Position numbers and translations under genes: made by a program
Notes under the pieces: generated by a model
What the model saw: the letters and a program-made list of their open reading frames with translations, nothing else
Databases searched by the model: none
Told to the model about the DNA's origin: nothing
Origin: Phyllobacterium trifolii
GTDB taxonomy: Bacteria > Pseudomonadota > Alphaproteobacteria > Rhizobiales > Rhizobiaceae
Assembly (NCBI RefSeq): GCF_014192095.1
Contig: NZ_JACHXN010000023.1
Coordinates: 1 to 64,000, forward strand
Direction: 5' to 3'
DNA length: 64,000 bases
Part shown: in pieces, positions 1 to 8,180 of the stretch
Numbering within the stretch: position 1 is the stretch's first letter
Layout of the letters: the number at the start of each line of letters is the position of its first letter

Positions 1-162
1 GCAGGCTTCCATCACCACGACCGCAGGTGATTGATCCGCTATGAACTTCAGAAACTGGGACCGTGAGAGCTTTTTGCGAAACTTCACCTGACCCGCCATC
101 GACGCTCCGTGGAGCACAAAAACACTCTTTGCCAGGTCCACACCAATCATCGTATCCTTCAT
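1..162 (-). CDS. IS110-family transposase, N-terminal part (cut by window edge)
   Basis: The first 54 codons of a gene reading out of the window. The translation has the IS110 RuvC-like (DEDD) start: IGVDLAK with Asp9 as the likely first acidic catalytic residue, LHG shortly after, and the VVVMEAC block with Glu52 as the second. IS110-family enzymes are DEDD recombinases that move the element through a circular intermediate. The start is the ATG at 162, with GGAGAAGG about 8 bases upstream. The serine-containing C-terminal domain lies outside the window, so intactness cannot be judged. The IS110 family is clear; the subgroup is not. Confidence 0.87.
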   Translation of the reverse strand, partial: MKDTMIGVDLAKSVFVLHGASMAGQVKFRKKLSRSQFLKFIADQSPAVVVMEAC

Positions 163-496
163 TTTGCCGCCTTCTCCGCTTTGTAGGTTTAACGCACCAC
201 AACATTGGCACATTGCGATGCCGTCAGGGGAGGGCGGCAACCACCCCATCTCCTCTGGAACCTCACCTCTGAAAACTGCATTAACTGGGTCTGCGGTTCG
301 GTTCCGCTCAAGGCGAGGGGATCAAAAAGGGCCTAGAGGGGGCCGGTTGCAGGGCTGGCAGCTTCAGCATCCAAAATGGCGATAGCGGACATTTGATCGG
401 GTGAAAACACGTTCTCTAATTTGCTGTCTAATGAGGGCGGATACCCATCGCGCCTAGGGCGTCTTTTCGTCGGTTCCTATCGCATCGTCAATCCAC
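163..496. other. Non-coding stretch upstream of the IS110 transposase
   Basis: No convincing gene. Read on the minus strand this is the 5' non-coding part of the IS110 element, the place where IS110-group elements encode their bridge RNA (family knowledge). It contains a GC-rich hairpin-prone segment and the dispersed repeat at 249-315. The outer end of the element could not be fixed, because no second copy or flanking core duplication is in view. Confidence 0.4.
249..315 (+). repeat. Dispersed T-arm-like repeat, copy C
   Basis: Shares an ordered set of blocks with copies at 23690-23769 and 37464-37531: TCTC, GGAACC, a variable middle, a TTCG-loop stem (GCGGTTCGGTTCCGC here) and CAAGGCG. Copies C and A also share GGGTCTGCGG. 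The nature of the element is unknown. Confidence 0.45.
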
Positions 497-1492
497 TTAG
501 ATTACTGCGCGCCGGCGATATTCTCCGGGGGTAACACCAAGACGACGGCGGAACACGGTGGTCAAATGGGACTGGCTGGAAAAACCGCAAGCAAGGGCGA
601 CATCGACGAGCGGCTCGCCTCCCCCGTGCAACAAGGCTCGAGCCCGCTCGATCCGCCGTACCAGCACATAAGAATGGGGCGACATGCCAACTGTCTCTTG
701 GAAACTATGGGCAAAATGATAGGTGCTCATCCCTGCGATCGCAGCGAGCGATGACAGTCGCAGATCGTGGTCGATCCCATCTTCGATGTAATCGACGATA
801 CGTGCAACACCCCGGGCCGGAAGCTTGCCGAATGGTCCGTGCCCATTTCGCTCGCCATGACTCGATAGCCGTAGAAGGAATTTTTCAGCAAGGATCAGTG
901 CCCAACTGTCGAGGAGAAGATTGGTAGGTTCGATCAGGGAGGCCGTATGCCGTATGCGCTCCAGGCTGTGGTGTAGTTGGACATCTAGGACATCGGCGGG
1001 CATCCGGATATGATCGTGGGTGAGCTCTTTTCCGAACAGCGAAACGCAAACCATGCCCATCAGCTCGAACGGAATGTGGAATTGCATGAAGCTCACCGGC
1101 TGTTCAAAGCGCCATTGTGCGCCTTCGAACGGCAACATGGATATTAGCCCCGACGGCGCCGCATCGCGCCAAGCCGTCGCTGCGCTCGTGCGGAGCGAGG
1201 CACTGACGAAGTTCGGATCACCCTCTTGCGGGGAATCCTCGATAGTCGAAAACCAATAGCTCAATTTGAGCGACGCCGTTTCGGCGCCGATCATGCGTAC
1301 CGGTGCGATCAAATGATCTGTCCAGTATCGCGGCACCCCAGAAGTATTATTCGCCTTGCAGGAAGCAAGGCCGGCGCGCTCGCCATCCCGTGCTTCACTG
1401 TGGCCGAACTCCCGCCAGGCCTCGTCGAATTTCAACCGCCCGCCCTCCAGGCCGCCTAAACGCTTTTGGTGGCGCAAATTTATGCGAAGCAT
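497..1492 (-). CDS. AraC-family transcriptional regulator
   Basis: 331 residues. The C-terminal 100 or so residues hold two helix-turn-helix units typical of AraC/XylS proteins (LSSLAAIAGMSTYHFAHSF and the VALACGFSSQSHLTTVFRRR region, then LGVTPGEYRR). The N-terminal two thirds is an effector or dimerisation domain with no recognisable motif. It is divergent from the exported VOC and ABM proteins that begin at 1703 across a 210-base spacer, so it probably controls them. The effector cannot be inferred. Start taken at the ATG at 1492, with AGGCG about 8 bases upstream. Confidence 0.88.
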   Translation of the reverse strand: MLRINLRHQKRLGGLEGGRLKFDEAWREFGHSEARDGERAGLASCKANNTSGVPRYWTDHLIAPVRMIGAETASLKLSYWFSTIEDSPQEGDPNFVSASLRTSAATAWRDAAPSGLISMLPFEGAQWRFEQPVSFMQFHIPFELMGMVCVSLFGKELTHDHIRMPADVLDVQLHHSLERIRHTASLIEPTNLLLDSWALILAEKFLLRLSSHGERNGHGPFGKLPARGVARIVDYIEDGIDHDLRLSSLAAIAGMSTYHFAHSFQETVGMSPHSYVLVRRIERARALLHGGGEPLVDVALACGFSSQSHLTTVFRRRLGVTPGEYRRRAVI

Positions 1493-1555
1493 CGAAGCGC
1501 CTGTCGCAGCAAAATAGCAAGATTTTGAAATACGCGCCAGCCGCGGGCCCCTTAT

Positions 1556-1565
1556 CTGACGTCAG
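1556..1565. promoter_or_regulatory. CTGACGTCAG palindrome between divergent genes
   Basis: A perfect 10-base palindrome in the spacer between the AraC regulator and the VOC gene. It could be part of an operator. AraC proteins usually bind direct repeats, so the link to that regulator is weak. Confidence 0.25.
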
Positions 1566-1702
1566 CGTTCGCTTCGTGTGGTGCGTGGGGATAACGAAAC
1601 CGCGGGGGGCACGGCAAGTATTTGAATGACGCAACGTGATCCTGCGTCGGGTAGCAGCAGGTCAGGTCGCCGAGCGCTCGCGCAAGTTCAGGGAGACAAA
1701 AG

Positions 1703-2551
1703 ATGGCAGAAAATCATGGGCAGATTTCAGGCGGCCTCAATCGCCGGGACGCGTTGAAAAGCACAGGCGCGGTGCTGGCCGCATCGATGACCGGGATGGC
1801 GACGCCAACCGCGGCGCAAGGGCGGCAGACGGCTTCGTCCCCCAACCCCGAGCTACCGATTGGCCCCCGATTGCAAGGCATCCAACATTTCGGCTTGACG
1901 GTCCAGGACATGGAACGAGCCTTCACCTTCTATACCGAGGTTCTCGGCGGCACCGAGGTAATGAGGGACGGTGATTTTCAAGGTGAGCGTATTCACAATA
2001 CGCTGCTGACCAGTCAGGAAATCGAAGCGCACGCACGCGGTGTCAATCCGCGCACGATGGGAATTCCCGACCTTCGCGGTGGCGGCCAGCGGCTCGACGT
2101 GCGCTTCATCCAGTTCGACAACGTCGTGATCGAGCTTTTGCAATATCGCGACGCCGACGAGCCAATGGGTGGTCCGCGAGCGTTCGCCGAGCCACTCGAT
2201 CATATGAGCCCTGCCTTTCCGCGGATGATGCACATATGCTTTCACATCCGCGACGACGTCGATTTCAACCAGTTCATCGCCGATCTCGAAGCGGGCGCGG
2301 CGCGGCGCGGCATGACCCATGTCCGCGCGAACCGCGTCGTAACCGTGACGAGCGAGGCGGAACGCAGCGCAGCCCCGCTCGACGCCAATTCCAACCCGAT
2401 CACGGAAGGCAAGTCGGCTGGGTGGCGGCTGATCTACTGCACCGGCTCGGAAGGCGAGCAGCTAGAGTTCGTGCAGGCACTGGGTCCGGTCAAGCAAACC
2501 TTCGACAGTGCGCTGGAAGCGCGGCGTAAAATGGTGGCTGCATCGCGCTGA
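1703..2551 (+). CDS. Tat-exported VOC-fold (glyoxalase/extradiol dioxygenase superfamily) protein
   Basis: 282 residues. The N-terminus has NRRDALKS followed by a small-residue hydrophobic stretch and AAQG, which fits a Tat signal peptide. The mature part is a double VOC unit: QHFGLTVQDMERAFTFY begins the first, with His62 and Glu144 (VIELLQY) as likely metal ligands, and His177 (MHICFHI) and Glu254 or Glu255 near the end for the second half. This pattern fits a lyase or dioxygenase-like metalloenzyme acting in the periplasm; the substrate is unknown. ATG at 1703 has GGGAG upstream. The gene lies divergent from the AraC regulator and upstream of an exported ABM protein, suggesting one transcript. 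Confidence 0.8.
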   Translation: MAENHGQISGGLNRRDALKSTGAVLAASMTGMATPTAAQGRQTASSPNPELPIGPRLQGIQHFGLTVQDMERAFTFYTEVLGGTEVMRDGDFQGERIHNTLLTSQEIEAHARGVNPRTMGIPDLRGGGQRLDVRFIQFDNVVIELLQYRDADEPMGGPRAFAEPLDHMSPAFPRMMHICFHIRDDVDFNQFIADLEAGAARRGMTHVRANRVVTVTSEAERSAAPLDANSNPITEGKSAGWRLIYCTGSEGEQLEFVQALGPVKQTFDSALEARRKMVAASR

Positions 2552-2565
2552 GCGGAGTGCAGGCA

Positions 2566-2715
2566 ATGAACGACCCTGCCGCCAACCTCTTCCTCATAGG
2601 CGTCTATACACCGATGAAGGCCGAACTCACGACCGAGGAAATGGGCCCCAGATTCGTTCGGCGCTCGAGTGCACTATTTGCGACTCGGTCCCAATCCCAC
2701 GAAGGAAGGAGATAA
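2566..2715 (+). pseudogene. Carotenoid-oxygenase-like N-terminal remnant
   Basis: A 49-codon frame between the VOC and ABM genes. Its start (NLFLIGVYTPMKAELTTEEM, then a GPRFVRR stretch) resembles the conserved opening of carotenoid cleavage/lignostilbene dioxygenases, where an Asn-Pro-Tyr-Leu-x-Gly-x-Tyr-x-Pro type motif is followed by an E(V/L)T segment and an RNGPNP-like motif. The four metal-binding histidines of that family and some 400 residues are absent. It looks like the start of a gene joined to unrelated sequence by deletion. A genuine small peptide is possible; the family match is by eye only. Confidence 0.4.
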
Positions 2716-2718
2716 GAT

Positions 2719-3144
2719 ATGCCACGGACATTCCTGTCCCACATCACGCCGGCAGCGCTGATTGCGGCCACTTTTGCAGCGCCCTCGGCGATTGCCCACG
2801 ACGCCGACGGCCTACGCTACGCGGATATGCCCACCGACGCCTATGCCGTCGTCGCGCAGGTTCGAGCCAAACCTGGCAAGGAGGATGCGCTGCGCGCCAT
2901 CACGTTATCGCTCGTGCCGCAAGTCCGAGCCGAACCGAATAACTTGCTCTACTTCCTTCAGGAGAGCCGCGAGGCGCCCGGGCATTTCATCTTCTATGAG
3001 ATCTTCGCCAGCCAAGCCGATTTCGAAGCGCACAACCAGACGCCGCATGTGCAGTCTTGGTTCGCGCGTCTGCCCGAGCTAGCCAATGGCGGGGTCGCCG
3101 TGATCCGTATGAGTATCCTCAACAACGCGGCGACCGACCGTTGA
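2719..3144 (+). CDS. Exported ABM-fold (putative quinol monooxygenase) protein
   Basis: 141 residues with a cleavable signal (hydrophobic stretch, then APSAIAHD). The mature part is a single antibiotic-biosynthesis-monooxygenase fold: YAVVAQVRAKPGKEDALRA opens the first strand and helix, FYEIFASQADFEAHNQTPH is the typical FEHY-like core, and SWFARLPEL closes it. ABM proteins are cofactor-free oxygenases or sensors of quinols and polycyclic aromatics, usually cytoplasmic, so export is less common. A strong Shine-Dalgarno (AAGGAGAT) sets the start. Probably co-transcribed with the VOC gene. Confidence 0.75.
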   Translation: MPRTFLSHITPAALIAATFAAPSAIAHDADGLRYADMPTDAYAVVAQVRAKPGKEDALRAITLSLVPQVRAEPNNLLYFLQESREAPGHFIFYEIFASQADFEAHNQTPHVQSWFARLPELANGGVAVIRMSILNNAATDR

Positions 3145-3386
3145 TGTGATCATGGAAAGCCGCCGAGCGCTGCCGCTTCGCCAGCGACTAAATGATCCGC
3201 ATTGCATCTTCGAACCGAGCGAGGTCGGGCGGAGGGTGACGGCAGTGCCAAGGTCCAGGATCGGCCCGAACCGGTCATTGGCCGTCGCAAAAATCCGCCG
3301 CGAAACTCCAACTTTAGCGACAGAGTTCCGCGACGAGAATTCTCAATCCCTTTCAGGGAAAGCAGGTGGGTCGCAAAAGTCGGTAT

Positions 3387-4208
3387 TTATGCGACAGCTT
3401 TGGGTCGGCCATTGCTCATCAGCTCGATGAGTCTTTGGAGACGAGCCACCACGTCATTGGTTTCCAAGAGTTGCTGCTTCTGTTCGATACTGGTCGATAG
3501 CAAAGGGGCGACTGTGTCGGCTAACAGGCTGGGATATCCGATCGAAGGTAGGCCGAACCTGGCTTTGGATCCCGGCGGTAGTGCAGAAAAATCGATCTCG
3601 GCATAGATCTGGTACGCATCGAGAACCGCACTCGACAGAGCGGCTGCCTCCGTCGACTTGCCGCGTTCGTCGTCAAACGGCGTAACCTCTGCCGCCAGGA
3701 ACCCGTCATCGGTCAGCCGGACCATGCCTGTTCGCTGAAGCCCGCAAACGGTAACCTTGAGAGCCCCGTCCACCTGTGTCTGGCGGTCTATCACGTTTGC
3801 TATGACTCCCACCGGATGGAAGGCTTCGAGAGTGCTGGGATGATCGTCGCCGCCATTTCTCTGGGCAACAACGAGAACGCGCTGATCGCTGACGATAGCG
3901 CGTTCCACGGCTTGGCGGGTTTTCTCGCGCGCCACGAAAATCCGCGAGATCATGTGCGGAAACAGTACCAGATCCCGCATAGGAACGATGGGGATCTCCG
4001 CCCCCGCTGGAATAGACGTTTCGGCACTCACCGACTTCGCTGTCGGCTGCGTCGCTTGGATCGTTGCGGCCAATACGTTCCAGTCTCGAAAGCCAAGAAT
4101 TCGAGCAACGAGCTCCTGGCTCTGACTGTTGGTGAAGACGACAGAGTTGGCGTGAAGCGCTTCACGTAGGGTTTTCGCCATAGCTTTGGCATCGCGGAAA
4201 TCGCGCAT
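3387..4208 (-). CDS. LON substrate-binding-domain protein with Glyoxalase_8-like N-terminus
   Basis: 273 residues. Residues 1-45 (DAKAMAKTLREAL, SQSQELVARILGFRDWN) match the short helical segment found at the N-terminus of Glyoxalase_8-type proteins. Residues about 70-265 resemble the LON N-terminal domain (IPIVPMRDLVLFPHMISRIFV, then HPVGVIANVIDR and a helical C-terminal part). The AAA+ and serine-protease domains of Lon are absent, so it cannot be a protease by itself. It may be an adaptor or sensor; no function is established. It stands alone, with a short antisense-free spacer on one side and a long empty stretch on the other. Confidence 0.75.
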   Translation of the reverse strand: MRDFRDAKAMAKTLREALHANSVVFTNSQSQELVARILGFRDWNVLAATIQATQPTAKSVSAETSIPAGAEIPIVPMRDLVLFPHMISRIFVAREKTRQAVERAIVSDQRVLVVAQRNGGDDHPSTLEAFHPVGVIANVIDRQTQVDGALKVTVCGLQRTGMVRLTDDGFLAAEVTPFDDERGKSTEAAALSSAVLDAYQIYAEIDFSALPPGSKARFGLPSIGYPSLLADTVAPLLSTSIEQKQQLLETNDVVARLQRLIELMSNGRPKAVA

Positions 4209-5044
4209 GGGATGATCCTTTACAAAAACGAACGGAAAGCGTCAGGGGCTTGCATTGCTGACCCGTTCGTTCGGGCAAAGGGAGCCATAAGCGGCTCGAT
4301 ACGTTCACCGTACCCCGAGGGGGCGCAAGCAGCAGGTCGTATCCACCGAGGACTAATCTGCGCAGAAGGTTTGTTGCCTGTCAATCTTAGGCTGGGCGAT
4401 AGTCCGTTTTGAGTCGGAAGCCACCGCTCCTCTGTGGTGCAAGTCCCGACTGACGACACTTGTTTTCCCGAATTTTGCGGCGTCGCAGAATAGTTCTGCG
4501 AGAGCCGCAATGACCGGTAGGCGCACAGGCGACGTGACGCCGCTGCCAAGACGATGTCTGCTTTCAGGCAGGTGGGATGACGGCCTCAATGACAGATATG
4601 AAGGCGCAAAGCAGTCGTCGTTCGGTGGCTTTCATTCCTGTTTTGCCAAATCATTATTCGGAACGAGAGGAGAAAACTAGCGGGTTTGCAGTACCTATCT
4701 TTTTAAGGCGACCATTGAATACGCACTACACAACAGGCTTTTAATCGGAATTGTGGACATTCAAGCTACAATCCAAAATGCTCGATATTCGCCTATTATC
4801 GGAATTTTTAAAGGAACATTTATCAACGCGTAACTGCTTTGAACAAACGCCGAGATTTCGGCTATGTCGCTCGTTTATCAAAGCTGCAGCGCGACAGCCG
4901 CGAGTGCGCCGTGCCCTTTCGTCCTTCGACAATGCCGTACTGGGAAGCAAACCGCCTGCCGTTCGGGCCAGCCTTTCGCATTCACCCGCTGCGCCAATCT
5001 TCTGCTGAAACTAACAAGCCGACGGAAATTCAATGTTGCTGCTT
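4209..5044. other. Non-coding stretch, 836 bases
   Basis: No supported gene. All frames are short, on both strands, and lack ribosome sites or recognisable motifs. The section from about 4640 to 4860 is clearly richer in A and T than its surroundings and contains the short sequence ATCGGAATT twice. The promoter of the LON-domain gene must lie in the first few hundred bases, but no clear -35/-10 pair was found. Confidence 0.5.
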
Positions 5045-6757
5045 TTATCCAGCGAAATGAGGCTTGCGGATCCTCAAGGTCTTGGAGATTCTTGTTGAAG
5101 CGTTCTCAAGAGCCTGCTTATCAGATTTCCGGCCCAACAGGGCGTCATGAATCTCATCCCCTAGAATGCGTTCAATTGCGGTATATTGTGGCAAATTGGG
5201 ACGCTGCCACGTGTGCAAGAGGTTGCGTTTTGCCAACTGGTCGACGAAACGCACGATGGGGGAACTGGCGGCGGCTTCAGGATCGGCGCTGACCGAGAAC
5301 CTAGGCGCAATCGGAAAGCCATTCTTAACATGGGCCTTCATAGCTTCGCGTGAAGCCATCCAGGCAATTGCATCAGCTGCCACTTCGACTCGTTCTTGCG
5401 GCAGATTTGCCGGGATAACAAAAAGGAAACCGCCTATAGGTGAGGCCCGGCTGCCACGTGGGCCTGAGGGCTGCGGCAGGTATTCAACGCGACGCTTGAC
5501 TACCGATTGCACATCATATTCAAACCGAGCAGCGCGCATGGTCCAACAATATGCCATTGCCGCATTGCCCTTCATAAAAACGGCAAGAGCCTGGTCCCAT
5601 GCCATATTCAAAATTTCGGGTGGTGAGATTTCCTTCAGCTGATGCATGTAGTCGAGAGCTGTTAGGCCGGCGTCCGAGTTTATCTCCGGCACAATCTTTT
5701 CAGGATCGACACCATCGAGAGTATATCCATGAGGCGTTTTCCGCAGCGATAGTGTCGGCTGTCCGCAAGCTCCCAAAAAGAACATGAAACTCGATGCGAT
5801 GGGCATTCCTCGTGCGCCGTCCCAGACGATGCCGTACATGCCGCGCTGCGGATCGTGAAATCGCTTACCTGCAGCAATGACATCGTTAAACGCCTTCGGA
5901 AATGGCAGTTCAATATCAGTAAAAAGATCACGCCGCGCCGCAAGGATCTCGATTGTACAGTAACCGGGCACGCCGAAATCTTGGCCGTTCCAAGTGCCTG
6001 TTGACCAGATCGAAGGATGAAAATCGAGGGGATTGACCCCGGTTTTCTGGATCAGCTGCCCAAGCGGCCGGATCAAACCCTTTGCTGCGAATTCTCCCAG
6101 CCACGGCATGTTTATAGCCATAACGTCATACGTGGACACGCCTTGCTGCCCGTTATTCAATGCGCGCGTGTAAAGCTCTGGCAGGGGAAGAAGATCGAAG
6201 CTCTTGCGAGACGCGAGATTGTTACGAAAATCGGCCCACATGTTTCGCATCGAGGAGAAGTAATTGTCGTCATTCAATAAAAAGCGCAACTCGAGCTGGT
6301 CTTCGGCGCGTTTTTGTACGATCCGCATTGGGGGGATAATATTTGATCCCAGGGGTGTTCCGCCGAAATAGTAATCATCGTCCTGCTCGAGAGTTGGTCT
6401 GAGGCCGAGCGTCTGTGCGAGAAGCGATTTCGTACGGCGGGCATAGCCTTGGAACGACTGCAGGAGTTCGTTGCTTGGTTGCAAAGCGAAGCTCTTCCCG
6501 GTTTTCCCTCTCGATGTCTTGATAATATGCCCTTCGTCGATCAAGCGTTTGATGAGCCGCATCGATGTTGCGTAAGGAACGTCGGTGATTTGCGTAAGCA
6601 TCGAAATTGTGACCGTCTGACCGTGAATGTGGTTCCTGATCAGAAAGGCGACGATGTTCCAGATGGGTTCGTCATCAGCCATAGGCAAGACATCTCGGAA
6701 CGGTCGACGTGTCTTGTCCAGAAATTCTATGACACGCAATATCTCATAATCATTCAC
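5045..6757 (-). CDS. Winged-helix / extracellular solute-binding-like fusion, probable regulator
   Basis: 570 residues. Residues about 1-115 form a MarR/winged-helix-like DNA-binding region (PIWNIVAFLIRNHIHGQTVTISML, then TSMRLIKRLIDEGHIIKTSRGKTGKSF with the wing). From about 140 to 560 the chain resembles a family 1 ABC sugar-binding protein (FDLLPLPEL, YDVMAINMPWLGEFAAKGLIRPL, FGVPGYCTIEILAARRDLF, then QALAVFMKGNAAMAYCWTM). There is no signal peptide, so the solute-binding fold must act in the cytoplasm as a ligand sensor. The GTG at 6757 has GGAGG six bases upstream and is preferred over an upstream TTG. It follows the dehydrogenase at 6847 on the same strand and faces away from the 8.2-21.8 kb operon, its likely target. 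Confidence 0.78.
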   Translation of the reverse strand: MNDYEILRVIEFLDKTRRPFRDVLPMADDEPIWNIVAFLIRNHIHGQTVTISMLTQITDVPYATSMRLIKRLIDEGHIIKTSRGKTGKSFALQPSNELLQSFQGYARRTKSLLAQTLGLRPTLEQDDDYYFGGTPLGSNIIPPMRIVQKRAEDQLELRFLLNDDNYFSSMRNMWADFRNNLASRKSFDLLPLPELYTRALNNGQQGVSTYDVMAINMPWLGEFAAKGLIRPLGQLIQKTGVNPLDFHPSIWSTGTWNGQDFGVPGYCTIEILAARRDLFTDIELPFPKAFNDVIAAGKRFHDPQRGMYGIVWDGARGMPIASSFMFFLGACGQPTLSLRKTPHGYTLDGVDPEKIVPEINSDAGLTALDYMHQLKEISPPEILNMAWDQALAVFMKGNAAMAYCWTMRAARFEYDVQSVVKRRVEYLPQPSGPRGSRASPIGGFLFVIPANLPQERVEVAADAIAWMASREAMKAHVKNGFPIAPRFSVSADPEAAASSPIVRFVDQLAKRNLLHTWQRPNLPQYTAIERILGDEIHDALLGRKSDKQALENASTRISKTLRIRKPHFAG

Positions 6758-6846
6758 GTATCGCCTCCACTGCAAACACCCTCGCCGGGACTGGATGTAT
6801 GGTTCGGGGAACTATATTGCGAGAGGCGGCCGTGAGTGCAATGCTG

Positions 6847-7785
6847 CTAAGCCGACTTCCGGTTGGATTTCGGCATTGGCGTTGCATCAGAGATTGGAGC
6901 CTCCAGCCCTGCGAGTCTCTCATACTGTTCAATCAGAACGAAGAAGTCTTTTTCCGCCAGGCCTTCTGCAAAGGCTGACTCATACTGTTGCCGGATGATT
7001 GAAGTCAGAAACATCGGAACGTGATCGGTTTTTGCTGCACCGAGGATCAAGTCGAAATCCTTCATCATCTGCGATACGGAGAAGGCTGGGTCGAAGTTGC
7101 GATTGACGAGAAGGTCACGCTTGTAGGCAATAAGCGGGGAAGCCACTGCGCTTTCGCAAATCACCTCAAGCATGGTCTCCATTGAGAGATTCCCCTTGCG
7201 GCCAAGCGTAAGCGCTTCTCCAAGCAAGGCGGCCGTTGCGCCCACGAGTGCGTTGAGAACCAGCTTCAGATAACGGCTCTCTTCGCCTTCTCCAAGATAG
7301 AAGCTTCGATTGGCGAAGCTGGAGAAGAGAGGTTCCAGCTTGGCGTAACTTGGCTTGGGGCCAGATGCCATGACCGAAAGTTTGCCGGCCGACGCAGTGG
7401 TCGTACTGCCCGATATTGGCGCGCGAAGATAGTTGACCGATTTCTTTTCCAGTGCAGTGGCTATGGAGGCAGAAATTTCGGGAGAAACAGTGCTCATTTC
7501 AACCAGGGTTTGACCCGAGGTCATGACTTCTGCCAAGCCGCCGGCGCTAAACACCAATTCGTTGAGAACCGCATCATTCGGGATGGTCAGAATAATGACA
7601 TCGGAGGCCGCAGCAAGCTCTTCGAAGGTGTAGGCTACAGTTGCGCCCTCAGCGACAATCGTAGCCCGGTTTTCCGGAAGCGGATCGAACACAGTGAGCG
7701 GGTAACCGGCGCGCAATGCGTGGCGGCTCATCGGCGCGCCCATTTTGCCAATACCCACCCAACCGACGCGAAACCGATCACTCAT
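6847..7785 (-). CDS. NAD(P)-dependent beta-hydroxyacid dehydrogenase (3-hydroxyisobutyrate dehydrogenase family)
   Basis: 312 residues. VGWVGIGKMGAPMSRHAL near the N-terminus is the dinucleotide-binding GxGxMGxxM motif of the beta-hydroxyacid dehydrogenase family. APISGSTTTASAGKLSVMASG is the substrate-binding block, and KLVLNALVGATAALLGEAL holds the catalytic lysine region (K-x3-N). The family oxidises short beta-hydroxy acids or reduces semialdehydes; the substrate here is unknown. The ATG at 7785 is chosen because GGGAGGT lies 7 bases upstream; a longer frame to 7860 lacks such a site. First gene of a two-gene minus-strand unit with the winged-helix/SBP fusion. Confidence 0.85.
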   Translation of the reverse strand: MSDRFRVGWVGIGKMGAPMSRHALRAGYPLTVFDPLPENRATIVAEGATVAYTFEELAAASDVIILTIPNDAVLNELVFSAGGLAEVMTSGQTLVEMSTVSPEISASIATALEKKSVNYLRAPISGSTTTASAGKLSVMASGPKPSYAKLEPLFSSFANRSFYLGEGEESRYLKLVLNALVGATAALLGEALTLGRKGNLSMETMLEVICESAVASPLIAYKRDLLVNRNFDPAFSVSQMMKDFDLILGAAKTDHVPMFLTSIIRQQYESAFAEGLAEKDFFVLIEQYERLAGLEAPISDATPMPKSNRKSA

Positions 7786-8180
7786 GAAATACCTCCCGCA
7801 TTTTGCACCCCGCATCTGCCGTCCGTTGATCGGGATGACAAAGACGAACCGAACTTCCATTGAACGTGTTAGACCCCAAGCACGGACGTTTCAGGAGAAA
7901 CGGTTCGCCTCCAGCGCCGGGCGTGAATCTCAATTCGCTCCCGCTTCCAGTATGAACCGGATTGCAATCATTTGTTTCCTGCAAAAATGTCCAATTTGGA
8001 TAAATATAGGTTTGTCCTCCCCACGGGTTTTACATTAACTTACATCCCGGACCACGAGATGGTCCAAGGGAGGAATAAAGCTCGACGAGGCCGATTGTTT
8101 AGTGCGTGTATACTAAAAGGTATCGCGACCTGTACCTTGTTGTCTCTTCCTTTTATTGAACGGTATGGAGGAGAACCACA
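7786..8180. promoter_or_regulatory. Divergent regulatory region with two inverted repeats
   Basis: A 395-base spacer between the divergent dehydrogenase/regulator pair and the ABC importer operon, without a supported gene. It holds a palindrome TCCAA-T-TTGGA at 7990-8000 and an inverted repeat GGACCA-N5-TGGTCC at 8049-8065. Both are plausible operator sites. A TATACT hexamer at 8107-8112 could be a -10 element, but no good -35 stands at the right distance. Confidence 0.4.
8049..8065. promoter_or_regulatory. Inverted repeat GGACCA-N5-TGGTCC, candidate operator
   Basis: Perfect 6-base arms with a 5-base spacer, about 115 bases upstream of the importer's binding-protein gene. It is a candidate site for the adjacent winged-helix/SBP fusion, by position only. 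Confidence 0.35.

Noticed and set aside
3146-3430. 94-codon frame after the ABM gene
   Set aside because: No ribosome site, runs into the end of the convergent LON-domain gene, no motif.
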